The position numbers and the translations under genes were made by a program. The notes under the pieces are model-generated. The model did no database searches. It was not told the DNA's origin and saw only the letters and a program-made list of their open reading frames with translations. DNA of 64,000 nt. It comes from JBGPQJ01 sp963709295. Lineage in GTDB: Bacteria > Chloroflexota > Anaerolineae > Anaerolineales > Villigracilaceae. The DNA is taken from assembly GCA_963709295.1 (NCBI GenBank), contig CAVPVW010000002.1:62001-126000 (forward strand), in the 5' to 3' direction. This document shows, piece after piece, positions 28,847 through 37,959 of the stretch; within the stretch, counting starts at the first letter, position 1, and every line of letters begins with the position of its first letter.

Positions 28847-28872
28847 TGTCTTGTGAAGAATTTCACAAGACA
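28847..28872. repeat. 26-base inverted repeat in the punA/HD-GYP divergent region
   Basis: TGTCTTGTGAA (28847-28857) and TTCACAAGACA (28862-28872) are perfect inverted copies around GAAT. No T run follows, so an operator is as likely as a terminator. It lies 97 bases before punA and 41 bases before the -35 of the opposite promoter. Confidence 0.6.
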
Positions 28873-28913
28873 GGCACGGCAGAATACTTCCCTGCCCCAA
28901 GGCCGAGTTAGGA

Positions 28914-28942
28914 TTGATAAAACCTAGTACCTATGCTATCCT
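28914..28942 (+). promoter_or_regulatory. Promoter for a probably leaderless HD-GYP mRNA
   Basis: TTGATA (28914-28919), 17-base spacer, and TATCCT (28937-28942) with an upstream TG extension. Seven bases separate it from ATG at 28950, so transcription should start at the ATG itself. Confidence 0.6.
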
Positions 28943-28949
28943 TATTAAA

Positions 28950-31900
28950 ATGTCCAGGACAAGACAATCACGGCATTCAACCGTTTTTGTTGTTGCATTA
29001 TTTTTTTCCCTCCTATCCCAAAGTCTGCTACTTGGGCCAAACATAAATACACGCCTGTTTTTGTCCATCCCCGCCAATTGGATTGCGTTCGGTGGATGGA
29101 TGATCTGCTTTTTATTCCTAATCCTATTTTCATCTTTTGTATTTGATCTAAAAAGACTATTTCGGTTAGGAATATTCATTGCCTCAGCAACGATCCTCGT
29201 CCTGCTTGGATATCTTTCGTATCAACAAGGATCTGTCAGCAACACCATTTTAACGTTCATATTGGCAGCAGGGTTAGTCTTCTCGGAATTTGAAATACCG
29301 AAAATCACAAACCTTGGAATTCAAGATCACCTTTCAATTCTCATTCTCCTTGTCAATGCAATTCTTGGCATCGGATTTATTTTCTATCCGGAAAACCTAA
29401 TTTCTCCACCCAACAACGGAATTTTCGAGAATATTTCCTTGATTTTGGGGATTTTGTTATTGGGAACGATCGTCATTGGGATTATTTTTCTTAAAAATCA
29501 CAAATTCATCAACGGCATTTTTCCCAAGGTAATTGCCATTCCCTGGTTGGTGTATACAATCTTCCTTGCGATTAACGTAACCGATTTGGGATTGTTAATC
29601 CTGCCGGCTTGCCTTACCCTTTCGCTGTTAACCATTGGAACCATCCCTTGGGAGTTATTCCGTCTCCCGCCTGAAGACAAACTTGGTCATAGGCTCTTCT
29701 ACGGAATCTCGATCTTAATCATCTTGATACTGGTCTTGTTTTCCACCCTTCTGAATGGCACAGAGGATTTATTTTCGAATTGGATCGCCATCAAAATACA
29801 AATCATTAATATTACGGCGCTCGCGTTTAACCTACTTCTGGCTTTTTCCTTCATCCTGATTGGATCAGTAAATATTGCCATTAATTTAATACTCAATTCG
29901 TCCTTCCCTAATGAACAGCCTCCAGAACCCACAACAGCTTCGAATAATCGATCCACTTCCTGGGAAAATTCGATAAAAAAGGCGGTCAAGCCGTTAACCG
30001 AAATCCGGCAGGATTTTGCCTTAGAAATCAAATCTCAAAATGAAGAGATTTCCAACCTTGCCCAGGAACTCAATAAAGACAGGCATCGATTAACTCAGCT
30101 CACATTGCTAAATGATCTTGAACAACAATTAAAACCAATTCTGGACCCACCTGTCGTTGCCCAATTGACCGTGAACACCATACAAAAGGCTTTCAACCTG
30201 GACCTGGTCACCGTGTTCACCTACGATTATCCCAGACATGAATTCGTATCATTGGCATCGGCTGGAAAATCGTCAGGGAAAGTGCCGCCGGAATATCGGC
30301 AACCCATGAGCAAGGGGCTGATTGGTCGTGCTGCCCGATTGAGAAAGGCGCAATATTCTCCAGATACACGACTTGATTCGGATTACTTTGAATTAGGAGG
30401 GCAGAAATTCCTCTCCGAAGCTGTCATTCCATTACATTATCAGGGTTCGATTAAGGGAATGCTCGTGGTTGATTCTGAACTACCCAATGCATTCAGCCTC
30501 CTCGACATAGAAACTCTCGAATCGGTTGGGTCTTTACTATTGTCATCCTGGAATAGAAGCAATTACGACGACCGTTTGAGAGAATTGATACGCGCCGGCA
30601 TTAACTTAACCACTACGCTGGAAACCGATGTCGTCATTCAGGAAATCGCATCGATGGTTCAACAAGCCCTGGCTGCACGATTCGTTTTTGTCGCCATGAT
30701 GGACCAATTACGAGTTTTTAATCGTACCGCAGCAGCAGGATATGCTCCCAAGATGTTGAACTATCTGGGTGTCAATCTGGAAACGAACATCATCGTTCAA
30801 ACAATAATAAATTCCGCCCGAGTCCATCGGATGCTCGATATTAGAAAATTAGATCCAAACTCCAACCTGGACAATATCAACCTGCGAGGATTTCTTGGGT
30901 TTCCAATAAAAATGCGAGGTCAACGTATTGGCGCCATCATGGCTTTTGGCAAACAAGGGGGGGTGTACTTTTCGGAGGAAGACGAATCGCTTGCCGCGTT
31001 GATCAGCAACCAGGCGGCCGCTTCCATCGAAATGACATGGCTTTATCAACAGTTGAGCTCTGCATTCAACACCACCACGAGGTTGTACGATCTCAGCAAC
31101 ACGGTATTAAAAACCGAAAAACTTAATGATGCCGCTGCAGCCGTGGCAGAAGCAGCCTATAGATTCGGGTACGCCAAGATCGCCGGCATCGTCCTTTTCA
31201 ATCCTCAGAAGGAAATCGAAGCCCAGGTTCAAATCGATGTCGATGGATTGCATTCAGGGCAAAAGCATCCAACCAGCCTAATCAAACAAGCATTAATCAA
31301 CAACCATGTTGTATCCGAAATTAAGGATCAACTGGCAACCGCTTGTCTGCCTCTTGCCACTCCTCGCCGCCAGTATGGCGTTCTGTGGCTGACCGTTCCT
31401 GAAGCGATTTGGCTCAATCAAAGATATTCCGATGATCTGCATACTCTGGCAAACCAAGCGGCATTGGCGCTTGAAAGAGGAATTCTGCTCGTCGAGACTC
31501 AGCAGCAGCGTGAGCAAATTCTTTCCGCCTATAGTGAGTTGGAAACGACATACGATCAGACGCTCATTGCTCTTTCATCAGCTGTCGATGCACGTGACAA
31601 GGAAACCGAAGGCCATTGTGTCCGGGTGAGTAAACTCACCTTTCACCTGGGAAAACAGCTCGGGCTTCCCACCGACCAATTAAAATCCCTTGAACGGGGA
31701 GCTCTTCTTCATGACATTGGCAAGATCGGAATCAGCGACAATATCCTTCTCAAACCCGGACCACTCGATGAGGTTGAATGGCAGGCGATGCGTCAGCACC
31801 CGGATTTAGGGGCCAGAATGATCGAGGGAATTCCATTTCTTCAGGATGCAATTCCTGTCATCCGGTATCACCAGGAGAGGTGGGATGGAAGTGGCTATCC

Positions 31901-32126
31901 ATCAGGCTTAAAGGGGGACGAGATACCCTTGCAAGCACGTGTTTTTGCGGTCGCTGACGTTTTTGATGCCCTTACAAGCACCCGGCCCTACCGGCAAAGG
32001 GTTACAGTTAACGAAGCTGTTAATCATATCCGCGCACAGGCTGGGGTAGAATTTGACCCAAGGATCGTTGACGCCCTGGCATACCTGGCATCTGAGGGTG
32101 AAATAGACCAGTATCTCGCAAAATGA
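28950..32126 (+). CDS. Membrane GAF(x3)-HD-GYP cyclic di-GMP phosphodiesterase
   Basis: A 1,058-residue receptor. About nine hydrophobic segments fill residues 20-310, then a coiled-coil (about 345-385), three GAF domains (about 385-540, 555-700, 710-850) and an HD-GYP domain (about 865-1050) with LLHDIGKIGISDNI and YHQERWDGSGYPSGLKGDE, so the metal site and GYP motif are intact. It should hydrolyse c-di-GMP in response to membrane or cytosolic signals. An in-frame TTG at 28914 falls on the promoter, so ATG at 28950 is preferred. Its stop overlaps the start of a GGDEF gene as ATGA, pairing opposite activities. Confidence 0.93.
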   Translation: MSRTRQSRHSTVFVVALFFSLLSQSLLLGPNINTRLFLSIPANWIAFGGWMICFLFLILFSSFVFDLKRLFRLGIFIASATILVLLGYLSYQQGSVSNTILTFILAAGLVFSEFEIPKITNLGIQDHLSILILLVNAILGIGFIFYPENLISPPNNGIFENISLILGILLLGTIVIGIIFLKNHKFINGIFPKVIAIPWLVYTIFLAINVTDLGLLILPACLTLSLLTIGTIPWELFRLPPEDKLGHRLFYGISILIILILVLFSTLLNGTEDLFSNWIAIKIQIINITALAFNLLLAFSFILIGSVNIAINLILNSSFPNEQPPEPTTASNNRSTSWENSIKKAVKPLTEIRQDFALEIKSQNEEISNLAQELNKDRHRLTQLTLLNDLEQQLKPILDPPVVAQLTVNTIQKAFNLDLVTVFTYDYPRHEFVSLASAGKSSGKVPPEYRQPMSKGLIGRAARLRKAQYSPDTRLDSDYFELGGQKFLSEAVIPLHYQGSIKGMLVVDSELPNAFSLLDIETLESVGSLLLSSWNRSNYDDRLRELIRAGINLTTTLETDVVIQEIASMVQQALAARFVFVAMMDQLRVFNRTAAAGYAPKMLNYLGVNLETNIIVQTIINSARVHRMLDIRKLDPNSNLDNINLRGFLGFPIKMRGQRIGAIMAFGKQGGVYFSEEDESLAALISNQAAASIEMTWLYQQLSSAFNTTTRLYDLSNTVLKTEKLNDAAAAVAEAAYRFGYAKIAGIVLFNPQKEIEAQVQIDVDGLHSGQKHPTSLIKQALINNHVVSEIKDQLATACLPLATPRRQYGVLWLTVPEAIWLNQRYSDDLHTLANQAALALERGILLVETQQQREQILSAYSELETTYDQTLIALSSAVDARDKETEGHCVRVSKLTFHLGKQLGLPTDQLKSLERGALLHDIGKIGISDNILLKPGPLDEVEWQAMRQHPDLGARMIEGIPFLQDAIPVIRYHQERWDGSGYPSGLKGDEIPLQARVFAVADVFDALTSTRPYRQRVTVNEAVNHIRAQAGVEFDPRIVDALAYLASEGEIDQYLAK

Positions 32127-33695
32127 AAAAATACGACCCGCCATCCAAGGGAATGACCGCGCAAGATCAACAACGCCTGGTGTTACCGTTGTTGGTGAGT
32201 GTCGTCCTTTTCCTGGTCGTACTTGCAATCTATAGTATCCAATTTTTCTTCACAGGCGATGTCTCTGGAATATTCTTATTTGTCCTTGGCTGCCTTGGGA
32301 TCATCGCATCGTTAACTCTCTATTACTTGGTCCTTCCGAAATCGCAACTACTGGAGAGATTAAAATGGGTCATTGCGGGTGCCGCGGGGTTGGGATTAGG
32401 TTTGATTGCGATATTTATACCCGGGCAAATCTTCAGCATTTTCATCTTCTTATGTTTATTATCTGTGATCTCAATCGCTGTATTAATTGGACGCGAAGCC
32501 ACTCTCCTGATGATTGCCATCATTACAACTATGACCCTTCTCTCAATTCAAGGTGAGGATAATGACTGGCCGACGATCGTGCAGGCGATAGGTTTGCCGA
32601 TCGTCATGCTGGCTGTTTCCGAGACAATATTTAGATCTTCCGATGTGTTATTTAAACGAATTCTCAGAATGGGTGAAATCAACGATTTCGCAAGAAAAAT
32701 TGCTTCATCTCTTGAGACAGACCAGGTGATTCGTTTATTGAGTGCATCCGTCCAGGATGCGCTCGATGCAGACACGTATATTATTGGGTTGGTTGTGGAC
32801 AAGGATTTCCTTCAACTGGACCTGTTCTACGATGACGGTGATTATTATCCTCCGGAGCGGATTCCCCTATCGGGGTCACTCAGCGGCTGGGTCATTCGGA
32901 ATGATCAACCATTGTTTCTTCCCGATCTGCGACAAGAACCGGATTTGGAGGATGTTCGATTAAAAATCATCGGAAAAGATAAGGTCAGCTTATCCTGGAT
33001 GGGGGTGCCTATCCATACTGCGCACTTCAAAGGCATAATCGCCGTTGCATCCTACCAGCCGAACGCGTTCGACAGGATGGATATGCAGCTTCTTGAAAAT
33101 CTCGCCCAACAGGCTGTTTTTGCCCTTGACAACGCACACCACCACACCGAAGTCGAGTTTCAGTCGCAATTGGACAGTCTGACCGGGGTGTACAACCATG
33201 GGTTTTTCCTTAAAGATGCTCGGAAAACAAGGTGATTTAAGACGAACGACCCAGTCCCCCATGAGCATTATCATGATGGATGTGGATTATTTCAAGCAAT
33301 ACAATGATACCTATGGCCATCTGTTTGGCGATACCGTTCTTCAAACTCTGGTGAGTACTATACGATCCCATATAAAGAATACGGATTTCATAGGGCGATG
33401 GGGAGGAGAAGAATTCGCCGTGGCGCTCCCTGGGGCAAGTGGACAGCAAGCTTTGATGGTTGCTCGAAGAATTCAATCCACCATGTCCGATATGAAATTA
33501 GAACACCAGGAGAAAGGAAAGGTACCGGCACCGACCGTGAGCCAGGGAATTGCCATTTTTCCCCTTGAAACCGATGACATTTACAAATTGATCGATATTG
33601 CTGATCAAAGGTTGTATATTGCAAAAGAACGCGGACGCAATGAGGTAGAGCCTGACGAAAAATATTGGGAGGCAACCATTCCACTTAAAAGATGA
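32123..33695 (+). CDS. Membrane GAF-GGDEF diguanylate cyclase, one frame break
   Basis: A 523-residue protein after repair. Four to six hydrophobic segments (about 20-165), a GAF domain (about 185-345) and a GGDEF domain with IIMMDVDYFKQYNDTYGH and RWGGEEF, so catalysis (two GTP to c-di-GMP) should be possible. The feedback-inhibition site RxxD is replaced by KNTD. The GGDEF domain is split near 33203-33215: one frame ends FFLKDARKTR, the next reads LKMLGKQGDLRR; removing one base joins GFFLK to MLGKQ. It overlaps the preceding phosphodiesterase gene by four bases and ends at a terminator. Confidence 0.9.
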
Positions 33696-33735
33696 AAATC
33701 CGGGAGAGGCGAAAACCTACCCGGGTTTTTCTTTT
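33695..33735 (+). terminator. Intrinsic terminator after the HD-GYP/GGDEF operon
   Basis: AAAATCCGGG (33695-33704) pairs with CCCGGGTTTT (33720-33729) with one wobble, followed by a T-rich run. Positions 33736-33891 up to rluD contain no gene I can support. Confidence 0.85.
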
Positions 33736-33891
33736 TAAACTATTTCTTTTTATCGCTGACGATGGTCTTAATGATTGAAAACATTTCTGCTCTCGTGTGA
33801 TCGTCACTCAAACAATCCAGGCGACGATTCCAGCAGCAGTAATAACTTACACCTGACGGTTTCCTCCACCGACTTGCTTTATATTCAATTC

Positions 33892-34836
33892 CTATTCCTG
33901 GATTCCCTTTACGGAACCATTTCTGACTTGGTCAAGTGCCATGGTCAGATCTTCCGGGAGAGGCGCCTCAAAGCTCCTGCTGTTTTGCTCCCCAAATAGA
34001 ATTATCTTTAATCTAAATGCATGCAGAAATTGTCTGCCAATATCTATGGATGAATGCCGGTGACCGTAAATGGAATCTCCAACGATCGGACAACCCAAGA
34101 AAGCGCAATGCAGCCGAATTTGATGGGTTCGGCCTGTCAATGGATGAACCTCAAGCAAAGTATGGTCCGTAAATGTCTCCAATGTTTTATATTCACTGAC
34201 CGCTTCGCGGCCTCGCGACTCATTGACAATAGCCATTTTTTTTCGATGGCTTGGATCGCGCCCGATGAAAGCTTCCACTCTGCCAATAGGTGTGGGAGGA
34301 TGTCCATCCACGAGTGCCAGGTAACTCTTCTCAACCTTCCGCAATCGAAATTGATCCTGCAGCCAGCGATGCGACTTGTCATTTTTTGCGATCAAGATCA
34401 AACCGGATGTGTCCTTGTCGAGGCGATGAACTATGCCTGGACGCTCCTCCCCACCCACGCCTTCCATCTCCGGCTCGTACCCCAAAACTGCATGGACCAA
34501 AGTCCCGGAATCGTGGCCGGCTGCAGGGTGAACCACCATGCCCGCAGGTTTATTTACCACCATCAAATCGTCGTTTTCGAACAGGATGTCGAGCGGGATG
34601 TCCTCGCCCGTCAACCTGCTGGGAACCGGAGGGGGTATGCGTATCGTGACCATCTCGCCACCCTCAAGAATTTGTCCCGCTTTTTTGGCCGGATTCTCGT
34701 TCACCAATACAAATCCATCGGATATCAATCCTTGCAGCCGGGAGCGGGAAAACTCCGGCAGGCAGGTCACCATGAAGCGGTCCAGCCGCTCTGGTTGCTT
34801 TCCTTCAAACTGGAAATTCTCCACCCGATCACTCAC
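33892..34836 (-). CDS. rluD: RluD-family 23S rRNA pseudouridine synthase
   Basis: A 314-residue protein. The N-terminal S4 RNA-binding domain (RLDRFMVTCLPEFSRSRLQ, residues 17-35) is followed by the catalytic domain with HRLDKDTSGLILIAKN, whose Asp is the nucleophile, and HPLTGRTHQIRLHCAFLG. RluD-type enzymes modify helix 69 uridines of 23S rRNA; RluC-type specificity cannot be excluded without comparison. The start overlaps the end of lspA by 8 bases, a pairing seen in many bacteria. Confidence 0.93.
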   Translation of the reverse strand: MSDRVENFQFEGKQPERLDRFMVTCLPEFSRSRLQGLISDGFVLVNENPAKKAGQILEGGEMVTIRIPPPVPSRLTGEDIPLDILFENDDLMVVNKPAGMVVHPAAGHDSGTLVHAVLGYEPEMEGVGGEERPGIVHRLDKDTSGLILIAKNDKSHRWLQDQFRLRKVEKSYLALVDGHPPTPIGRVEAFIGRDPSHRKKMAIVNESRGREAVSEYKTLETFTDHTLLEVHPLTGRTHQIRLHCAFLGCPIVGDSIYGHRHSSIDIGRQFLHAFRLKIILFGEQNSRSFEAPLPEDLTMALDQVRNGSVKGIQE

Positions 34837-35383
34837 TTTTTGGAGCCTCTTGAGGCGTGTTCATAGGGGATGAATTTTCAGGGTCTTGGAGGGTTTTCGC
34901 CTGCGAGTTCAATTTACGCTCTTTGAGATAAACGCCCAATAAAAGGATGCAAGTCCCGACTGTGATAGCTGAATCTGCCACATTCCATACAGGAAAGGAT
35001 CCAACGGAGATAAAATCGATTACATGACCAAATTGCAGGCGGTCAATCAAATTTCCCAGCGCGCCTCCCAACTGCAATCCCAAAGCCAGCTTAAGCCACC
35101 AATCCTCCCTGGAGACTTGCGGGTAATAATAAATGATCACACCACTGACAATAAAACCCAATATTATAAAGATCACGTTTCCATTTTGAAACATTCCAAA
35201 CGCTGCGCCTGTGTTATGCCAATACACGATGCGCATATAGGGTAACAACGATTGTAATTGTTCAGGAAGCCATGACTCTGCAAACGACAAGTTCGAACGA
35301 ACCAGCCATTTTGTATATTGGTCCAGGGCAACAATAAAGCCGGAAATTAAAAACAACCACAAGTAATCACGAAATTTCTGCAC
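34829..35383 (-). CDS. lspA: Lipoprotein signal peptidase II
   Basis: Cleaves the signal peptide of diacylated prolipoproteins. The 184-residue product has four membrane helices. Family blocks are DQYTKWLVRSNL, HNTGAAFGMFQNG, GGALGNLIDRL and VWNVADSAITVG, with the two catalytic Asp in NLIDR and NVADSA. GTG at 35383 was chosen because AGGAG lies five bases upstream and the product then begins with the typical short helix; a TTG at 35410 would place that site inside the gene. It acts after Lgt (19958-20771) and is followed by rluD. Confidence 0.94.
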   Translation of the reverse strand: MQKFRDYLWLFLISGFIVALDQYTKWLVRSNLSFAESWLPEQLQSLLPYMRIVYWHNTGAAFGMFQNGNVIFIILGFIVSGVIIYYYPQVSREDWWLKLALGLQLGGALGNLIDRLQFGHVIDFISVGSFPVWNVADSAITVGTCILLLGVYLKERKLNSQAKTLQDPENSSPMNTPQEAPKSE

Positions 35384-35418
35384 ACTGTCTCCTATTTTTA
35401 CTAAATCCAATTGGATTT

Positions 35419-36558
35419 CTATGTGACATAAACTCTTGGGACACGCGTATTGATATTAGTCAGGATCTCGTAGGGGATCGTCCCAGCCCAATCGGCAAGG
35501 TCCTGGGCTGTGATCTTCTCCCCTTCAGATTCACCGATCAACGTGACCTCATCTCCGTTGAAGGCCGAGTCGGTCTCGATGTTGACCATGATCTGGTCCA
35601 TGCAAACACGCCCGACCTCGGGATATTTCCTGCCCCGAATGATGACGCAGGACTTGTTCGAAAGGTTGCGGAAATAGCCGTCCCCGTAGCCGACCGGGAT
35701 AGTGACGATCCGCACCGGGTGATCGGACTGCCAGGTGGAGCCATAACTGACCGGGTCGCCGGCACGCACGACCTTGAAATACACCACCCGCGACTTCCAG
35801 GACAGCGCTGGCCTTACCATGACCGTGCGCTTTAGAGCAGAGTCAGGATACACGCCATAGAGCATGATCCCCGGCCGGACCATGTCAAGATGGCTCTCGG
35901 GAAATTGGAGAATGGCCGCGGAATTCGCCATATGACGGAGCGGCATCGGCAGGCTGTTCCGCTCGTAGAAGCGGGTGACCTCGCTGAATCGCTCAAGCTG
36001 CAGGCGGGCATGCGTCAGGTCAGGAGCATCAGCATTGGCAAAGTGGGAGAAGATGCCCTCGACCTCCACGTTCCTGCATTTCAGTGCAGCCCCCTGAAGC
36101 GTCTGGGCGCTGTAATAATGGACGCCGATCCGCTCCATGCCGGTATCGATCTTCAGATGGACCTTGGCGCGAATGCCCATCTTCCCTGCCACAGACTCGA
36201 TCTGCTCCAACCGTTCCACTGAGGAGGCCGTCAGCGCCAGATCGTGCTCCAGATACTGAGGCACCTGATCTCCCCAAATGCCGCCCAGCACCAGGATAGG
36301 CGCGGTCACACCCAGCTCGCGCAGGAAAATGCCCTCCTCCAGCACGGCCACGCCGATGTAATCCGCCTGTGGCGCAAGATGGTGGGCCACCTCGGCCAAT
36401 CCGTGGCCGTAGGCATTGGCTTTGACGACAATCATCACCTTCGCGGGAGCGACATGCGCACGGATCGCCTGAAGGTTCCGGCTGAGCCGCGGCAGGTTGA
36501 CCTCCACCCATGTGGCACGCACGCCGCTGGTTGTGATGACGGGCTGATGGATTTTCAT
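35419..36558 (-). CDS. alr: Alanine racemase
   Basis: A PLP enzyme converting L- to D-alanine for peptidoglycan. The 379-residue product has the PLP lysine motif VVVKANAYGHG near residue 40, HLKIDTGMERIG, FSHFANAD and a C-terminal RVCMDQIMVNI, with the catalytic Tyr in PVSYGSTW. ATG at 36558 lies 20 bases after the AlkD-like gene; longer in-frame starts would overlap it. The gene is clearly GC-rich (three 60-base lines counted at 58-67%, against 38% for one line of lspA), so it may have been acquired. Confidence 0.95.
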   Translation of the reverse strand: MKIHQPVITTSGVRATWVEVNLPRLSRNLQAIRAHVAPAKVMIVVKANAYGHGLAEVAHHLAPQADYIGVAVLEEGIFLRELGVTAPILVLGGIWGDQVPQYLEHDLALTASSVERLEQIESVAGKMGIRAKVHLKIDTGMERIGVHYYSAQTLQGAALKCRNVEVEGIFSHFANADAPDLTHARLQLERFSEVTRFYERNSLPMPLRHMANSAAILQFPESHLDMVRPGIMLYGVYPDSALKRTVMVRPALSWKSRVVYFKVVRAGDPVSYGSTWQSDHPVRIVTIPVGYGDGYFRNLSNKSCVIIRGRKYPEVGRVCMDQIMVNIETDSAFNGDEVTLIGESEGEKITAQDLADWAGTIPYEILTNINTRVPRVYVT

Positions 36559-36577
36559 GGAGACTATTCTAATCGAT

Positions 36578-37264
36578 TTACTTCTTGCTCTTACTCTTCT
36601 TTTTCGCCCGATAATCCAGAGTGCGTTTAATATATTCGCCAGCCTCCGGTGTTTTGCAGCCAGTTTCGCCGTGATCAACGTCCACTTTCCCAATCCGTTT
36701 TGAAATGGATAAGCACTGTTTGGTCAGTGCCGGCCGAAGGCCGATATTGATCAAGGCGGTATTCATGGCATCCCGGGTTCGATTTGGGTTCTTATGTATA
36801 TCATTCTCGATTTTTATGAGATAAGGTTCGAAAAAATCATCCGGCAAGGAAGAGTGATCGGCGAGCCAGGAGAGGATCAGCCATCCTGTGCGGCTGATAT
36901 ATTCCTCGGGTGATTTGACCCACTTTTCGGCTTTCTTTTGGGCGAGAGGTGATTTGGCGACCAATTGTGAAAACTCACCTGAAAGGACGTAGTTGTATAC
37001 CTGCTTAACCCAGGCTTCCGCAAGTCCATCGTCCAGTTTGGACGGGTCTGCCACCTGGCAGGCCAGCAAACAAGCGTCGTAGTTGCCTGTATCCCACAAT
37101 TCAACGGCCAGTTTGTGATGATTCTTGTTTTTCTTAGCCAAGTCCCGTAATACTGCAAAAGACACTCCAAACATGGGTGGTCGGGCGCCATGACGTGTAT
37201 ATACTTTTCGATTTTGAGCAGTACCGGCATTTTCCAGGGTTGTCATTACTTCAGTAAAGTTCAT
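36578..37264 (-). CDS. DNA alkylation repair (AlkD-like HEAT-repeat) protein
   Basis: A 228-residue all-helical protein. Features shared with the AlkD family are MFGVSFAVLRDLAKKN (residues 31-46), DNYDACLLACQVADP-like text near 60-75, and EEYISRTGWLILSWLA near 118-133. AlkD-type proteins remove alkylated bases without base flipping; more distant relatives are only structural. The tail YRAKKKSKSKK is strongly basic. GGAGGA precedes the ATG. It sits between alr and the deoxynucleoside kinase gene. Glycosylase activity is inferred from family only. Confidence 0.82.
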   Translation of the reverse strand: MNFTEVMTTLENAGTAQNRKVYTRHGARPPMFGVSFAVLRDLAKKNKNHHKLAVELWDTGNYDACLLACQVADPSKLDDGLAEAWVKQVYNYVLSGEFSQLVAKSPLAQKKAEKWVKSPEEYISRTGWLILSWLADHSSLPDDFFEPYLIKIENDIHKNPNRTRDAMNTALINIGLRPALTKQCLSISKRIGKVDVDHGETGCKTPEAGEYIKRTLDYRAKKKSKSKK

Positions 37265-37296
37265 TTATCCTCCATTCGGATTGCTACCAATAAAGA

Positions 37297-37932
37297 TTAC
37301 AATTCCATCACTTCCTTGCCCGCAAGTTTATCCTCAATTCGCTCGATCACCAACTTAAGCGCTTTGGGCTGGTGGACATAATCCAGATTATCGGTGTGAA
37401 TGGTTAGCACAGGACATAAGTCGAAAGCTCGCAGCCATTCATCATAGTAAGACTCTAGGGTATAAAGGTAGGAGTCCGTGATTCCTGTCTCGATATTCCT
37501 GGCGCGTTGATGAATGCGGTCCATTAATACTGGCACAGGTGCCTGCAAATAGATGAGCAGGTTTGGAGACGGGAGCGTCCCAACCACCAGGTCGTAGATA
37601 CGCCTGTAAGTCAGGTAATCCCGTTCCGAGATATTGCCCATCGAATTCAGAGCACGTGTGAAAATGTGGAAATCCTCAAAGATGGATCGATCCAGGATGG
37701 CCGAGCGTGAATCATTCGCCGAATCCAGGTACTGTTGCGCGCGATGCCCAAGAAAGTAGACCTGCAGATGAAACGACCAGTCACGCATGCTCTTATAAAA
37801 ATCCGGCAGGTAGGGATTGTCAGCAACCGATTCGAAATCGGTGCGCCATCCAAGCCGTGCGCCGATACGCTCGGTTAAGGATGTCTTCCCCACCCCGATG
37901 TTTCCAGCCACAACAATGATACGTTTTGTCAT
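37297..37932 (-). CDS. Deoxynucleoside kinase
   Basis: A 211-residue P-loop kinase that phosphorylates deoxynucleosides for dNTP salvage. Walker A is VAGNIGVGKTSL near the N-terminus. The family marks are ILDRSIFEDFHIF (DRS motif), YLTYRRIYD and a LID segment RIHQRARNIETG. Specificity (dA/dG or dC/T) is not readable. ATG at 37932 has AGGA six bases upstream; an ATG two codons earlier is less well placed. It follows the phosphofructokinase gene by 28 bases. Confidence 0.9.
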   Translation of the reverse strand: MTKRIIVVAGNIGVGKTSLTERIGARLGWRTDFESVADNPYLPDFYKSMRDWSFHLQVYFLGHRAQQYLDSANDSRSAILDRSIFEDFHIFTRALNSMGNISERDYLTYRRIYDLVVGTLPSPNLLIYLQAPVPVLMDRIHQRARNIETGITDSYLYTLESYYDEWLRAFDLCPVLTIHTDNLDYVHQPKALKLVIERIEDKLAGKEVMEL

Positions 37933-37959
37933 AGGCATTCCTGTTGAACGAGATGCAGG

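Noticed and set aside
36029..36511. 160-residue Gly/Arg/Pro-rich minus-strand frame inside alr
   Set aside because: It is a shifted frame of a GC-rich gene; composition is that of a shadow reading.
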